From Pedomonas sp051304405 (GTDB lineage: Bacteria; Pseudomonadota; Alphaproteobacteria; Sphingomonadales; Sphingomonadaceae): 64,000 nt of DNA. The stretch is from positions 62,001 through 126,000 of the forward strand of contig NZ_JBPPGG010000005.1 of NCBI RefSeq assembly GCF_051304405.1, given 5' to 3'. The notes beneath the pieces are model-generated. The model did not search any database. It was not told the DNA's origin and saw only the letters and a list, made by a program, of their open reading frames with translations. Shown piece after piece: positions 54,188 to 63,155 of the stretch. The stretch's first letter is position 1. The number at the start of each line of letters is the position of its first letter. A program made the translations under genes and the position numbers.

Positions 54188-55141
54188 ATGACTGCCTTGA
54201 CGGATTCCAGTGCTGGTGCAGGGGGAACTGCGATGTCCGTAGGGCAGCTGCTGCGGACACGCCGTCTGGAGCTGGACCTCGACGTGAGCGATATCGCGGC
54301 GGAGACCCGCATTCCGGCGCGCTTCCTCTACGCCATCGAGGACGATCAGCACGAGAAGTTGCCGGCGTTGCCGTTTGCAGTTGGCTTCGTACGGAACTAC
54401 GCCAAGATGCTGGGCCTGTCGCCGGACATGGTGTGCGCCCAGTTCAAGGCGGAGACGAGCCGTCTCACGCCTTCGGAGCAGGTCTATTTCCCCGAACCGC
54501 TCGATGAGAGCCGAATTCCTTCCAAGTCCCTCGTGCTGGGCGGCGTTGTGGTCGCCGTCGCCGCGCTTGGCGTCTGGTGGCTGTGGACGGGCCGGTCGCC
54601 CGATCCGGCGCCGGAGGCGCCCGCGGCCGAGCTGACCCTCGCGGACCCGGTGGCCCTTGGCCAGCCGGCCGAGACACCGGCCGGCGAGGCTGCACCGGCG
54701 CAGGCCGGTGAAACGGAAACCGCGGCGGCTGCCGAGACTGGCGCCGATGTGGCTGCCGCTCCGGAGACGGCCGATGCTGCCCCGGCTGTGGCGGCGCGGG
54801 AGAAGGCGGAGGCCCAGGCCGCCGCTGCCGCGCAGGTGATCGACAGCGGGCCGGTCATCATCCGGGCCGTGGACGACAGCTGGGTGCGCATCTCGGATGG
54901 CGTGAGCGGCGCCGTCAAGATCGGCATCATGAAGGCGGGCGAGACCTATCGGGTGCCAGCCCTGCCCAACCTGCGGCTGATGACCGGCAACGCAGGCGCG
55001 GTGGAAATCCAGGTGGGCGACACCGTTCTGCCGCCGCTTGGAGGCCGGGGCGAGGTGATCCGCAACATCGATCTCAGCCCGGCCGCGCTGCGGAAGCTGG
55101 CGCAGGAGCGGGCCGCCGCCAGCGCCGCGCCACGGCAATAG
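54188..55141 (+). CDS. RodZ-type cytoskeletal HTH membrane protein
   Basis: A 317-residue bitopic inner-membrane protein. The N-terminal cytoplasmic HTH (about 16-90; VGQLLRTRRLELDLDVSDIA, LPFAVGFVRNYAKMLGL) binds MreB in RodZ. One transmembrane segment lies at 114-133 (SLVLGGVVVAVAALGVWWLW). A long Ala/Pro/Glu-rich periplasmic linker (135-215) leads to a DUF4115 domain (about 220-295). This is the RodZ architecture, linking cell-wall synthesis to cell shape. ATG 54188 has GGAG 6 bases upstream. It precedes ispG by 210 bases; rodZ-ispG linkage is common in proteobacteria. Confidence 0.88.
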   Translation: MTALTDSSAGAGGTAMSVGQLLRTRRLELDLDVSDIAAETRIPARFLYAIEDDQHEKLPALPFAVGFVRNYAKMLGLSPDMVCAQFKAETSRLTPSEQVYFPEPLDESRIPSKSLVLGGVVVAVAALGVWWLWTGRSPDPAPEAPAAELTLADPVALGQPAETPAGEAAPAQAGETETAAAAETGADVAAAPETADAAPAVAAREKAEAQAAAAAQVIDSGPVIIRAVDDSWVRISDGVSGAVKIGIMKAGETYRVPALPNLRLMTGNAGAVEIQVGDTVLPPLGGRGEVIRNIDLSPAALRKLAQERAAASAAPRQ

Positions 55142-55273
55142 GCGAGGCGGCGGCGACCCGGCTGCTGCTGCCCGTTGCTTCCCTGGCCAGACAGAGCATT
55201 CCCGCGCCCGGCCCCGTGCCGGGCGCACGCATTTGGGCGTCGGGCCGAAACGCCGCACGGGGCGCGCCAGTTT

Positions 55274-55302
55274 TCGACATTTGATCGCGGCATCGCTATA
55301 TA
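55274..55302 (+). promoter_or_regulatory. Candidate sigma-70 promoter for ispG
   Basis: TCGACA (55274-55279), a 17-base spacer and TATATA (55297-55302) lie 49 bases before the ispG start. Good match to the consensus in an otherwise GC-rich region. Confidence 0.5.
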
Positions 55303-55351
55303 GGGGCCGATCGGCGGCAGGCCGCCTCCAGTTTTCTTCAGAGGATCCGAC

Positions 55352-56491
55352 ATGAGCGTGCGTCCCTGGCGGGATATCCAGCGCCGGAAGAGCCGGCAGA
55401 TCATGGTGGGCAACGTTCCGGTGGGGGGCGATGCACCCATCACCGTGCAGACCATGACCAACACCATCACCGCCGACGCCCGCGCCACCATCGACCAGAT
55501 TCGCCGGTGCGAGGAGGCGGGCGCGGACATCATCCGCGTCTCCTGCCCCGATGCGGAATCGACCGCCGCGTTCCGGGAGATCGCCCGGGCGGCCCGGGTG
55601 CCGCTGGTGGCCGATATCCACTTCCACTACAAGCGCGCCCTTGAGGCGGCGGACGCGGGCGCGGCCTGCCTGCGCATCAATCCCGGTAACATCGGCTCGG
55701 CCGAACGGGTGAAGGAAGTGGTGCGCGCCGCCAAGGCCAATGGCTGCTCCATCCGAATCGGCGTGAACGCGGGCAGCCTGGAGAAGCACCTGCTCGAGAA
55801 GTATGGCGAGCCGTGCCCCGAGGCGATGGTTGAGTCGGCACTCGAACACGTGAAGCTCTTGGAGGACGCCGACTTCTTCGAGACCAAGATCTCGGTGAAG
55901 GCGTCGGACGTGTTCCTCGCCGTCGCTGCCTATCAGGGGCTGGCGGAAGCCTGCGACTATCCCCTCCACCTCGGCATCACCGAGGCGGGCAGCATGATCG
56001 GCGGCACGGTCAAGTCCTCCATCGGCATCGGCATGTTGCTGTGGTCGGGCATCGGCGACACCATCCGCGTCTCCCTCTCCGCCCCGCCGGAGGAGGAGGT
56101 GCGCGTCGGCTTCGAAATGCTCAAGTCGCTGGGCCTGCGCCATCGCGGTGTGCGGATCGTCTCCTGCCCGTCCTGCGCGCGGCAGGGCTTCCAGGTCATC
56201 AAGACCGTCGAGGTGCTTGAGGAGCGGCTGCGCCACATCCAGACCCCGCTGTCGCTCTCCATCATCGGCTGCGTCGTCAACGGGCCGGGCGAGGCGCGCG
56301 AGACCGACATCGGCATCACCGGCGGCGGCAACGGCAAGCACATGGTCTACCTCTCCGGCGTGACCGACCACCAGATCGAGGACGCGGCCATGGTCGATCA
56401 CATCGTCGAACTGGTCGAGAAGAAGGCCGCCGAAATCGAGGCCGCCAACGCTGCGGCCAACGCCGCGAAGGACAAGGCGTCCGCTGCCTGA
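55352..56491 (+). CDS. ispG: 4-hydroxy-3-methylbut-2-enyl diphosphate synthase
   Basis: Penultimate enzyme of the MEP isoprenoid pathway; a [4Fe-4S] protein that reductively opens MEcPP to HMBPP. The 379 residues hold an N-terminal TIM barrel (TVQTMTNTITADARATIDQI, ADIHFHYKRAL, RINPGNIGS) and a C-terminal cluster domain with cysteines in VSCPSCARQGF and IIGCVVNGPGEA. GAGGA precedes ATG 55352. The tail is Ala/Lys-rich. The gene supplies precursors for ubiquinone, which ubiG in this window completes. Confidence 0.96.
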   Translation: MSVRPWRDIQRRKSRQIMVGNVPVGGDAPITVQTMTNTITADARATIDQIRRCEEAGADIIRVSCPDAESTAAFREIARAARVPLVADIHFHYKRALEAADAGAACLRINPGNIGSAERVKEVVRAAKANGCSIRIGVNAGSLEKHLLEKYGEPCPEAMVESALEHVKLLEDADFFETKISVKASDVFLAVAAYQGLAEACDYPLHLGITEAGSMIGGTVKSSIGIGMLLWSGIGDTIRVSLSAPPEEEVRVGFEMLKSLGLRHRGVRIVSCPSCARQGFQVIKTVEVLEERLRHIQTPLSLSIIGCVVNGPGEARETDIGITGGGNGKHMVYLSGVTDHQIEDAAMVDHIVELVEKKAAEIEAANAAANAAKDKASAA

Positions 56492-56533
56492 GGGGGCTAG
56501 CCTCAAGGTTGTTTAAGGCTTCGCCTGTTGAAG

Positions 56534-56558
56534 GCAGGGGGATCTCGGATCCCCCTGC
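56534..56558 (+). terminator. Hairpin after ispG (GCAGGGGG family, copy 4)
   Basis: GCAGGGGGATC (56534-56544) pairs perfectly with GATCCCCCTGC (56548-56558), followed some bases later by CCCCCTTTTCGTTTTT. Likely terminator of ispG. Confidence 0.65.
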
Positions 56559-56577
56559 GACCCCCTTTTCGTTTTTC

Positions 56578-56676
56578 GGGCCGCGTTTCCGCAGGATGCT
56601 GGAAGAGCGGGATTTTCTAAAGGGCCGTGTTTCCTCGCGAACCTTTCAAAGGGGGCGCCTGAAACGCGGCCGTTTC
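56578..56676. repeat. Three copies of GGCCGYGTTTC in the ispG downstream region
   Basis: GGGCCGCGTTTCC at 56578-56590 and GGGCCGTGTTTCC at 56622-56634 are direct repeats; GAAACGCGGCC at 56661-56671 is an exact inverted copy. The TTTC(T)AAAGGGGCCGTGT pattern at 56614-56630 also resembles the region behind the RNA helicase (4105-4120). Function unknown. Confidence 0.5.
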
Positions 56677-56735
56677 AAAAGACCTTCAGCGAGCTGGCCC
56701 CCTCCGTCCGCATGTCCCTGAAACAGCAAGGGAGG

Positions 56736-56762
56736 TGCAGGAGGGTCCAAGACCCTCCTGCA
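56736..56762. repeat. TGCAGGAGGGTC hairpin (GCAGG family, copy 5)
   Basis: TGCAGGAGGGTC (56736-56747) pairs perfectly with GACCCTCCTGCA (56751-56762) around CAA. An A-run follows on the plus strand, so for the leftward DUF2892-like gene the T-run precedes the stem and it is not a standard terminator. Confidence 0.55.
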
Positions 56763-56786
56763 AAAAAGCAAGGAAACCCAAATCCA

Positions 56787-57245
56787 TCACCCCGCCGCCT
56801 CCAGCGCCGCGCGGGCCAGCTGGCGGAAGCTGCCGGGTTGCCGGGTGCCGGTTCCGAAGTCGCCGCGCAGGGCCTTCAGCGCGTAGCGTTCCGTGTCGAT
56901 CTCCCCGGCGGTGCGCACGCCGAGGCGGCGCAGCAGGGGCAGGGGCGGGCACCAGCCCTGAAGCGCATGTTGCATCAGGAAGGCTGATATCCCGAGAGGC
57001 AGCAGCAGCCAGCGGCGGTCGCGCCGGGCCACGGCCAGGGTGAAGCCGGCGAGGGAGGCGCCCGCGGCGGTTGCTTCCAGCACGCGCTCGATGTCCCACT
57101 CCCGGTCCAGTTCGCGCAGGCGCTGGTCGATCAGCTCGGGGTTGCGGGCGTAATGCATGAGGCGGCGTTCCGTGCGGTCGCGGATGCGGGCATTGGCAAC
57201 GGCGGAGGAATTGTCGGCGACGCGACGGGTGGTCGGCGGCAGCAT
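56787..57245 (-). CDS. DUF2892/YgaP-like small membrane protein
   Basis: A 152-residue protein. After a basic N-terminal part with LRELDREWDIERVLEA (about 55-70) come two hydrophobic spans (about 70-83 and 88-106; GASLAGFTLAVA and WLLLPLGISAFLMQHALQGWC), then CPPLPLLRRLGVRTAGEIDTERYALKALRGDF in two parts. This pattern is known from alphaproteobacterial DUF2892-type proteins of unknown function and lacks the rhodanese domain of YgaP. ATG 57245 has GGGAGA 6 bases upstream. Divergent from hisS. Confidence 0.8.
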   Translation of the reverse strand: MLPPTTRRVADNSSAVANARIRDRTERRLMHYARNPELIDQRLRELDREWDIERVLEATAAGASLAGFTLAVARRDRRWLLLPLGISAFLMQHALQGWCPPLPLLRRLGVRTAGEIDTERYALKALRGDFGTGTRQPGSFRQLARAALEAAG

Positions 57246-57430
57246 GGCATTCTCCCGGAACGAACGAAGGGCCTGGCCGGTCAACGCCGGGGCAGGCGTT
57301 GCTGTTCCGGGCGGCGGCCGGGCCGCCATTGCTCTTGCGGGGTGGGCCGTCTGCCGGAACCTCCTTCAACTCAGCATTTCCACCGCGCCCGTTTTATTTC
57401 TATAAGCGCCGCTCGAAGGAGATTATCGGC

Positions 57431-58678
57431 ATGTCCAAGCTTCAGCCCGTGCGCGGCACGCGCGACCTTTTTGGTGAGGATGCACAGCGGTTCGCCAAGG
57501 TGGTGGAGACATTCCATCGCCTCGCCCGGCTTTACGGATTCCAGCCGGTTGATACGCCCATCTTCGAATTCACCGAACTGTTCGCCCGCGGCATCGGCGA
57601 GACGACGGACGTGGTCTCCAAGGAGATGTACACCTTCTCCGATCGCGGCGGCGAATCGATCACCCTGCGGCCGGAGTTCACGGCGGGCCTGTGCCGCGCC
57701 TTCATTTCCAACGGCTGGCAGCAGCTGGCGCCGCTGAAGCTGGCGGCCCACGGCCCCATGTTCCGCTATGAGCGCCCGCAGAAGGGGCGCTACCGCCAGT
57801 TCCACCAGATCGACGCCGAGATCCTGGGCGCGGGCGAGCCGCAGGCGGATATCGAGCTGCTCACCATGGCGGCGCATCTGCTCGACGAGCTGGGCCTTGC
57901 GGGCAAGGTGCAGCTGGAGATCAACACGCTGGGCGACAGCGACAGCCGCGCCAAGTGGCGCGAGGCGCTGGTGGCGTATTTCTCGGGCCACCAGGAAGCC
58001 CTGTCCGAGGACAGCCGGACCCGCCTGCACAAGAACCCGCTGCGTATTCTCGATTCGAAGGACGAGGGCGACAAGGCGCTGGTGGCGGATGCGCCGCTGC
58101 TCGACCGTTTCCTCTCCGCCGAGGCCGGCACCTATTTCGAGACCGTGCTGAAGGGGCTGGAAGCGGTCGGCATTTCGTTTGTCGTGCAGCCGCGTCTGGT
58201 GCGCGGGCTGGACTACTACTGCCACACCACCTTCGAGTTCACGACCACCCATCTGGGCGCGCAGGGCACGGTGATCGGCGGCGGCCGCTACGATGGCCTC
58301 ATCGAGCAGCTTGGCGGCCCCGCGACGCCCGCCATCGGCTGGGCGGGCGGCATCGAACGGCTGGCGCTGCTGGTGGATCTGCCCGCGCAAGGCAAGGGGC
58401 CCATCGCGGTGATTCCGCTGGGCGAGGCGGCGCAGGGGCCTGCCACGGCGCTCACCGCCCGTCTGCGCCGCGCGGGCTTCCGGGTGGAGCAGGGCTTCCG
58501 TGGCAACATGAAGAAGCGCCTGTCGCGCGCCAACGACGCCAACAGCCCCGTTGCCCTCATTCTGGGCGAGGACGAGCTGGCGCGGGGCGAGCTCATGCTG
58601 AAGGATCTGACCACCGGCGAGCAGCGGGCCGTGCCGCTGGGCGAGGTCGAGGTCGCGTTGCAGCCGTATCGGGATTAA
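57431..58678 (+). CDS. hisS: Histidine-tRNA ligase
   Basis: Class II aminoacyl-tRNA synthetase of 415 residues. Motif 2 is visible in MFRYERPQKGRYRQFHQID, the histidine-specific loops are RGLDYY and GGGRYDGL, and motif 3 is GWAGGIERLAL. The C-terminal anticodon-binding domain starts near residue 325. ATG 57431 follows AAGGAGA at standard spacing. First gene of hisS-prfA-prmC, a translation operon with a 3-base gap and an overlap. Confidence 0.96.
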   Translation: MSKLQPVRGTRDLFGEDAQRFAKVVETFHRLARLYGFQPVDTPIFEFTELFARGIGETTDVVSKEMYTFSDRGGESITLRPEFTAGLCRAFISNGWQQLAPLKLAAHGPMFRYERPQKGRYRQFHQIDAEILGAGEPQADIELLTMAAHLLDELGLAGKVQLEINTLGDSDSRAKWREALVAYFSGHQEALSEDSRTRLHKNPLRILDSKDEGDKALVADAPLLDRFLSAEAGTYFETVLKGLEAVGISFVVQPRLVRGLDYYCHTTFEFTTTHLGAQGTVIGGGRYDGLIEQLGGPATPAIGWAGGIERLALLVDLPAQGKGPIAVIPLGEAAQGPATALTARLRRAGFRVEQGFRGNMKKRLSRANDANSPVALILGEDELARGELMLKDLTTGEQRAVPLGEVEVALQPYRD

Positions 58679-58681
58679 GTC

Positions 58682-59770
58682 ATGCCTTCCATTCCCCAAG
58701 CCAAGATCGAGCGCATTCGCCTGCGCCATGCCGAGCTGTCGCGCGACATGGCGGACCCGAACGCGTCGGCGGACCGCTTCGTCAAGCTGTCGAAGGAATA
58801 TGCCGAGCTGAATCCGGTGGTCGAAGCGGCCAACGAGCTGGCGCGTCTGGGCCGCGAGCTGGAGGAGGCGGAGAGCCTGCTGACCGACCCCTCCGCCGAC
58901 GCGGAAATGAAGGCGCTGGCCCGCGACGAGATCGAATCCATCAAGGCCCGTCTGCCGGAGGCGGAACGCAAGCTCCAGATCATGCTGCTGCCCAAGGATG
59001 TGGCCGACGAGAAATCGGCCATCCTGGAAATCCGCGCGGGCACCGGCGGCGACGAGGCGGCGCTGTTCGCGGGCGATCTGTTCCGCATGTACACCCGCTA
59101 TGCCGAAGGCCAGGGCTGGCGGGTGGAGATGATATCCGCCTCGCCGTCCGACATCGGCGGCTACAAGGAAGTGGTTGCCTCCATCACCGGGCAGGGCGTG
59201 TTCGCCAAGCTCAAGTTCGAGTCCGGCGTGCACCGCGTGCAGCGGGTTCCGGCCACCGAGTCGGGCGGGCGCATTCATACCTCCGCCGCCACCGTGGCGG
59301 TGCTGCCCGAGGCGGAGGAAGTGGACGTGCAGATCGACGAGAAGGATCTGCGCATTGATGTGTTCCGCTCGTCCGGCCCCGGCGGGCAGTCGGTCAACAC
59401 CACCGACTCGGCCGTGCGGATCACCCACCTGCCGACGGGCCTTGTCGTCAGCCAGCAGGACGAGAAGAGCCAGCACAAGAACAAGGCCAAGGCACTGAAG
59501 ATCCTGCGCGCCCGGCTGTACGAGATCGAGCGCGAGAAGGTTGCGCGCGAGCGCGCCGACGCCCGCAAGTCGCAGGTGGGCTCGGGCGACCGGTCCGAGC
59601 GCATCCGCACCTACAACTTCCCGCAGGGGCGGGTGACGGATCACCGCATCAACCTCACCCTGCACAAGCTAGAGCAGGTGCTGGAGGGCGAGGCGCTGGA
59701 GGAGCTGATCCAGGCGCTCATCGCGGAGGATCAGGCGGAAAAGCTGGCCCAGCTGGATGACGCGAGCTGA
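58682..59770 (+). CDS. prfA: Peptide chain release factor 1
   Basis: Reads UAA and UAG stop codons and triggers peptide release. The 362 residues carry the anticodon-like PAT tripeptide in RVPATESGGRIHTSAATVAV, which distinguishes RF1 from RF2, and the catalytic GGQ at 234-236, the glutamine that PrmC methylates. Starts 3 bases after the hisS stop and overlaps prmC by 14 bases. Confidence 0.96.
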   Translation: MPSIPQAKIERIRLRHAELSRDMADPNASADRFVKLSKEYAELNPVVEAANELARLGRELEEAESLLTDPSADAEMKALARDEIESIKARLPEAERKLQIMLLPKDVADEKSAILEIRAGTGGDEAALFAGDLFRMYTRYAEGQGWRVEMISASPSDIGGYKEVVASITGQGVFAKLKFESGVHRVQRVPATESGGRIHTSAATVAVLPEAEEVDVQIDEKDLRIDVFRSSGPGGQSVNTTDSAVRITHLPTGLVVSQQDEKSQHKNKAKALKILRARLYEIEREKVARERADARKSQVGSGDRSERIRTYNFPQGRVTDHRINLTLHKLEQVLEGEALEELIQALIAEDQAEKLAQLDDAS

Positions 59771-60623
59771 GGTTCTGCGCCGGGCGGCGGGGCAGCTCGC
59801 CGTTGCGGGTCTTCAGGAGCCGCGGCTTGATGCCGAGGTGCTGCTGGCCCATGTGCTGGGCCTTCCGCGCCTGACGATGCTGCTCGACACCAGCCGCGAT
59901 GTCTCCGGCGAGGACGTGCGCGCCTTCGAGGCGCTGGTCGCCCGCCGCGCGACCGGCGAGCCGGTGGCCTACATCACGGGCGTGCGGGAATTCTGGTCTC
60001 TGGAGTTCCGGGTCACGCCCGCAACGCTCATTCCCCGGCCGGACAGCGAAACGCTTGTCGAGGCCGTGCTGCGCGCCTTCGCGGCGCAGCCTCCCGCCCG
60101 CGTGCTCGACCTGGGCACCGGCTCGGGCTGCCTGCTTCTCTCGGTGCTGCATGAATTTTCCGGCAGCTTCGGCGTCGGGGTGGACCGCTCGGAAGCGGCG
60201 GCGCGCGTCGCGGCCGACAACGCCCGGCACTTGGGGCTTGCCGACCGCGCCGCCATCGTTGTCGGCGACTGGGCCGGCGCTGTTGCGGGCCCGTTCGATT
60301 GCATTCTCTCCAATCCGCCCTATATCGGAGAAGGAGAGGCGCTCTCGCCCGAAGTGGCGGCGTTCGAGCCGAAGACCGCGCTTTTTGCCGGCCCGGACGG
60401 TCTCGACGATTACAGGCGCATCATCCCCGAACTGGATCGACTGCTGTCGCCTCGGGGGCGCGCCTTTTTCGAGATCGGTTACACCCAAGCGGAGGCTGTT
60501 GGTCGCATCGCTGAGACCAATGGCTTTTCCGTCAGGATCCACAGGGACCTGGCCGGATTGCCGCGCTGTATCGAGTGCTGGAAAAGCGAGAAATCCCTTG
60601 GAATGGGGACGGGAAACGGTTAG
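59757..60623 (+). CDS. prmC: Release factor glutamine N5-methyltransferase
   Basis: Methylates the GGQ glutamine of RF1 and RF2. The 288 residues have an N-terminal helical domain (EPRLDAEVLLAHVLG, GEPVAYITGVREFW) and a SAM-binding domain with LDLGTGSGCLL and the substrate motif ILSNPPYI. Overlap with prfA makes enzyme and substrate co-translated. A weak hairpin (60729-60741) lies between it and the next gene. Confidence 0.95.
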   Translation: MTRAEVLRRAAGQLAVAGLQEPRLDAEVLLAHVLGLPRLTMLLDTSRDVSGEDVRAFEALVARRATGEPVAYITGVREFWSLEFRVTPATLIPRPDSETLVEAVLRAFAAQPPARVLDLGTGSGCLLLSVLHEFSGSFGVGVDRSEAAARVAADNARHLGLADRAAIVVGDWAGAVAGPFDCILSNPPYIGEGEALSPEVAAFEPKTALFAGPDGLDDYRRIIPELDRLLSPRGRAFFEIGYTQAEAVGRIAETNGFSVRIHRDLAGLPRCIECWKSEKSLGMGTGNG

Positions 60624-60762
60624 ACACGAAGTCGGTAGGGTTGAGGGTTTCCTCTACCACCTGATTTCCGAAAACGACGGATTGCAGGGCATGACGGCGC
60701 CGTGACGTGCGCCGACGTATGGGGCGATTGCCCTTAGGGCAGATTATTTTGAGAACGGGTCA

Positions 60763-61326
60763 ATGAGAAACGGACAAAGCGGTCGCCGTAGAGGACGCGG
60801 TGGTGGGCGCCCTGCACAATCAGGTGGTCGCCCGATGGAAGCGGGCAACCGCAACGACGCGCGTATTCGCGGCAATGCACAGCAGCTGCTGGAAAAGTAC
60901 AAGACGCTGGCGCGGGATGCCACCGCAGCGGGTGACCGGATTCTCGCCGAATATTACATGCAGCACGCCGATCACTACTATCGCGTGCTGGCGGAATTCC
61001 GGTCGCGCTACGAGGACACCCGCTCGCGGGATCGGGATGATCGCGACACCGACGATGTGGGCTATGATGAGGATACCGTCGAGGTGACGGCGGCACCGGG
61101 CTATGCCCAGCCTGTCCTCAGCATCGAGCCTGCGGCGGACGCGGCCGAGGACGCGAAGCCGGCTTCCGTCGAAGCGCCCGTCGCCGACGAAGCCGCTGCG
61201 GCCGAGGCTGGTGCGGACGCGGCCGAGGGCGAGGAAGCGCCCCGCCGTCGCCGGCGTGGCCGTCCCCGCAAGGTGAAGGCCGACTCCGAGGGCGAGTCCG
61301 CCGGTACGGCCGAGAACGCGGCCTGA
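60763..61326 (+). CDS. DUF4167 family protein
   Basis: A 187-residue protein. It opens with an Arg/Gly-rich tail (RRRGRGGGR), then the conserved domain RNDARIRGNAQQLLEKY, RILAEYYMQHADHYYRVL (about 28-80), then an acidic Ala-rich middle and an AT-hook-like RRRRRGRPRK near residue 160. Domain and position after prmC match the alphaproteobacterial DUF4167 family. Function is unknown; the basic ends suggest nucleic-acid binding. Confidence 0.9.
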   Translation: MRNGQSGRRRGRGGGRPAQSGGRPMEAGNRNDARIRGNAQQLLEKYKTLARDATAAGDRILAEYYMQHADHYYRVLAEFRSRYEDTRSRDRDDRDTDDVGYDEDTVEVTAAPGYAQPVLSIEPAADAAEDAKPASVEAPVADEAAAAEAGADAAEGEEAPRRRRRGRPRKVKADSEGESAGTAENAA

Positions 61327-61350
61327 CGCACCCTCACGGTTGAAGAACAG

Positions 61351-61390
61351 AAACGGCGCAGCTGCACGACACGCGGCTGCGCCGTTTTTT
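61351..61390 (+). terminator. Strong Rho-independent terminator after the DUF4167 gene
   Basis: AAACGGCGCAGC (61351-61362) pairs perfectly with GCTGCGCCGTTT (61376-61387), which runs into six T. Ends the hisS-to-DUF4167 region. Confidence 0.9.
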
Positions 61391-61481
61391 GTGCGCGCGG
61401 GCCGGCTTTTTGTGCGCGCGGCCCGGCGCGCCTGCGCACAGGTGCTGTTGCTCCGATGCAACAATCTTGCGTGTCCAGCCT

Positions 61482-61510
61482 CTGTAACCGAACTGTCACC
61501 GGCCTGTCGC
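61482..61510 (+). promoter_or_regulatory. Triple PHO box (PhoB binding site) upstream of the porin
   Basis: CTGTAAC (61482-61488), CTGTCAC (61493-61499) and CTGTCGC (61504-61510) repeat at exactly 11 bases. The first two form an 18-base PHO box matching the CTGTNAN-4-CTGTNAN consensus. A third half-site would allow an extra PhoB monomer. It lies 62 bases before the porin start. Confidence 0.85.
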
Positions 61511-61571
61511 CCAGGCTTCACATGCCCTGACTAGAGCGGGGGTGCAACGCACCCAGAAGTGAGGGCATTGA

Positions 61572-62987
61572 ATGACCATCCGCAAGAATTCTCGCGCTGT
61601 CCTGCTGGCAACCGCTCTGGCCGGGGCGCAGGCATGTGCCGGTCCGGCGCTGGCGCAGGAGGCATCGTCTGCCGAGGCGCAGCAGCTTCAGTCCCGGCTC
61701 CAGGAGCTTCAGAAACAGATGGACGCGCTGAAGGCGCGCCTTGAGAAAAACGAAAAGGCGGTCAGCTGGAAAGGCGCGCCGCAGGCCATCGGCGATGGCT
61801 TCACCTTCAAGCTGCGCGGCCGCATCCAATACGACGCTGGCCTGGTGTCCGACCCCGATGATCTGGTGGACGGCAAGGATCTGGGCTTCCAGAGCTATTT
61901 CCGCCGCGTGCGCATCGGCATCGAAGGGGCGATGCCCGGCGGATTCAGGTACAAGGGCGAAGTGGATTTCGCCGATCCCGACACCGTTGGCTATGGCGAC
62001 GTGCTGGTCGAATACGCGCCGGAGAATTCGCCGTTCAGCCTCAAGCTCGGCAACATGGAAACCAACTACAGCCTGGAGCAGATGACCTCCTCGCGCTTCT
62101 CCTCCTTCATCGAACGCGCGCAGATGACGGAGGCGTTTTACTCGGGCCGCCGCCTCGGCATCTCGGGTGGCTTCCGGCAGGGCGACTTCAAGATTGATGC
62201 GGGCGTTTTCAACACCGCCATCACCGGCAGCCGTGGCCTCGATGAGTGGCTGTTCGGGACGCGGCTGGTCTACGCGCCCAAGGTCGGCGCCGGCCAGCTG
62301 CACGTCGGCGCCACCTACCAGCACCGCGCATTCAACAGCGATGCGCTGGGCAGCCGCTACCGCGCCCGGCCGTTCATCCGCTCCGGTTCCACCCGCTTTG
62401 TTGATACCGGCAACCTGGCGGCCAGGAGCGATGATCTGTTCGGTCTGGAGGCCGCGGGCATTTTCGGGCCGCTGCATGCGGCGGCCGAATATCAGGTCAT
62501 GAAGGTGAATGGCATCGCGCCGAACGAGAGCCTTCCGGCGGATGACGCTGCCTCCGGCACGCGGCTGGCCGACGACGCCAAATTCAGCGGCGGCTACATC
62601 GAGCTGGGCTACTTCCTGACCGGCGAGACGCGCGGCTACAAGGACGGCCAGTTCGACCGCACCAAGGTGCTCGATCCGGTCGGCAAGGGCGGCCTGGGGG
62701 CCTGGCAGGTGAATGCCCGCATCGATTACCTCGACCTCAGCGACAATGTGAGCCGCGGCACGGTCTCGCAGTTCGTCAACGGCGGCAAGCAGACCGGCTA
62801 TGGCATCAGCCTGATCTGGCTGCCGATCGACTATGTGAAGTTCGCCGCCCAATACGTCTATGTGGATGTGAGCGACATCAATCGCGGCGCCGATGGTCGC
62901 GGCATCGGCGCGCGCGGCGGCGCGACGGCCGGAGACGCAAGCGCCAATGCTCACGTGTTCGGCCTGCGCGCCCAGGTCGACTGGTAA
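61572..62987 (+). CDS. Phosphate-selective porin (OprP/OprO family)
   Basis: Outer-membrane trimeric channel of 471 residues. The signal peptide ends AGPALA|Q at about residue 28. A coiled-coil stretch (AEAQQLQSRLQELQKQMDAL, about 34-60) precedes the barrel, as in many OprP proteins, and the protein ends in Trp (AQVDW). Barrel strands such as FKLRGRIQYDAGLV and SYFRRVRIGIEGAMPGG fit the family. GAGGG precedes ATG 61572. The PHO boxes show that it is induced by phosphate starvation, which supports phosphate or polyphosphate as the substrate. Confidence 0.93.
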   Translation: MTIRKNSRAVLLATALAGAQACAGPALAQEASSAEAQQLQSRLQELQKQMDALKARLEKNEKAVSWKGAPQAIGDGFTFKLRGRIQYDAGLVSDPDDLVDGKDLGFQSYFRRVRIGIEGAMPGGFRYKGEVDFADPDTVGYGDVLVEYAPENSPFSLKLGNMETNYSLEQMTSSRFSSFIERAQMTEAFYSGRRLGISGGFRQGDFKIDAGVFNTAITGSRGLDEWLFGTRLVYAPKVGAGQLHVGATYQHRAFNSDALGSRYRARPFIRSGSTRFVDTGNLAARSDDLFGLEAAGIFGPLHAAAEYQVMKVNGIAPNESLPADDAASGTRLADDAKFSGGYIELGYFLTGETRGYKDGQFDRTKVLDPVGKGGLGAWQVNARIDYLDLSDNVSRGTVSQFVNGGKQTGYGISLIWLPIDYVKFAAQYVYVDVSDINRGADGRGIGARGGATAGDASANAHVFGLRAQVDW

Positions 62988-63036
62988 GCGCGGGGCGACT
63001 CTCCCTGACGTCACGCCTGTTTCCTCTGTGTCCTCG

Positions 63037-63074
63037 GGCGGGAGGTGCCGCGGCGCCTCCCGCCTCTTCTTTTT
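63037..63074 (+). terminator. Rho-independent terminator of the porin gene
   Basis: GGCGGGAGG (63037-63045) pairs with CCTCCCGCC (63056-63064), followed by TCTTCTTTTT. The loop itself contains GCCGCGGC. Confidence 0.8.
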
Positions 63075-63155
63075 GGGGGAGCGGTTCCTTTTCGCCGATC
63101 GTGCGGGGTGCCTCACCCCTGTGATGTCTTCCCAACAGAGCCTCGGAGTGCGACC

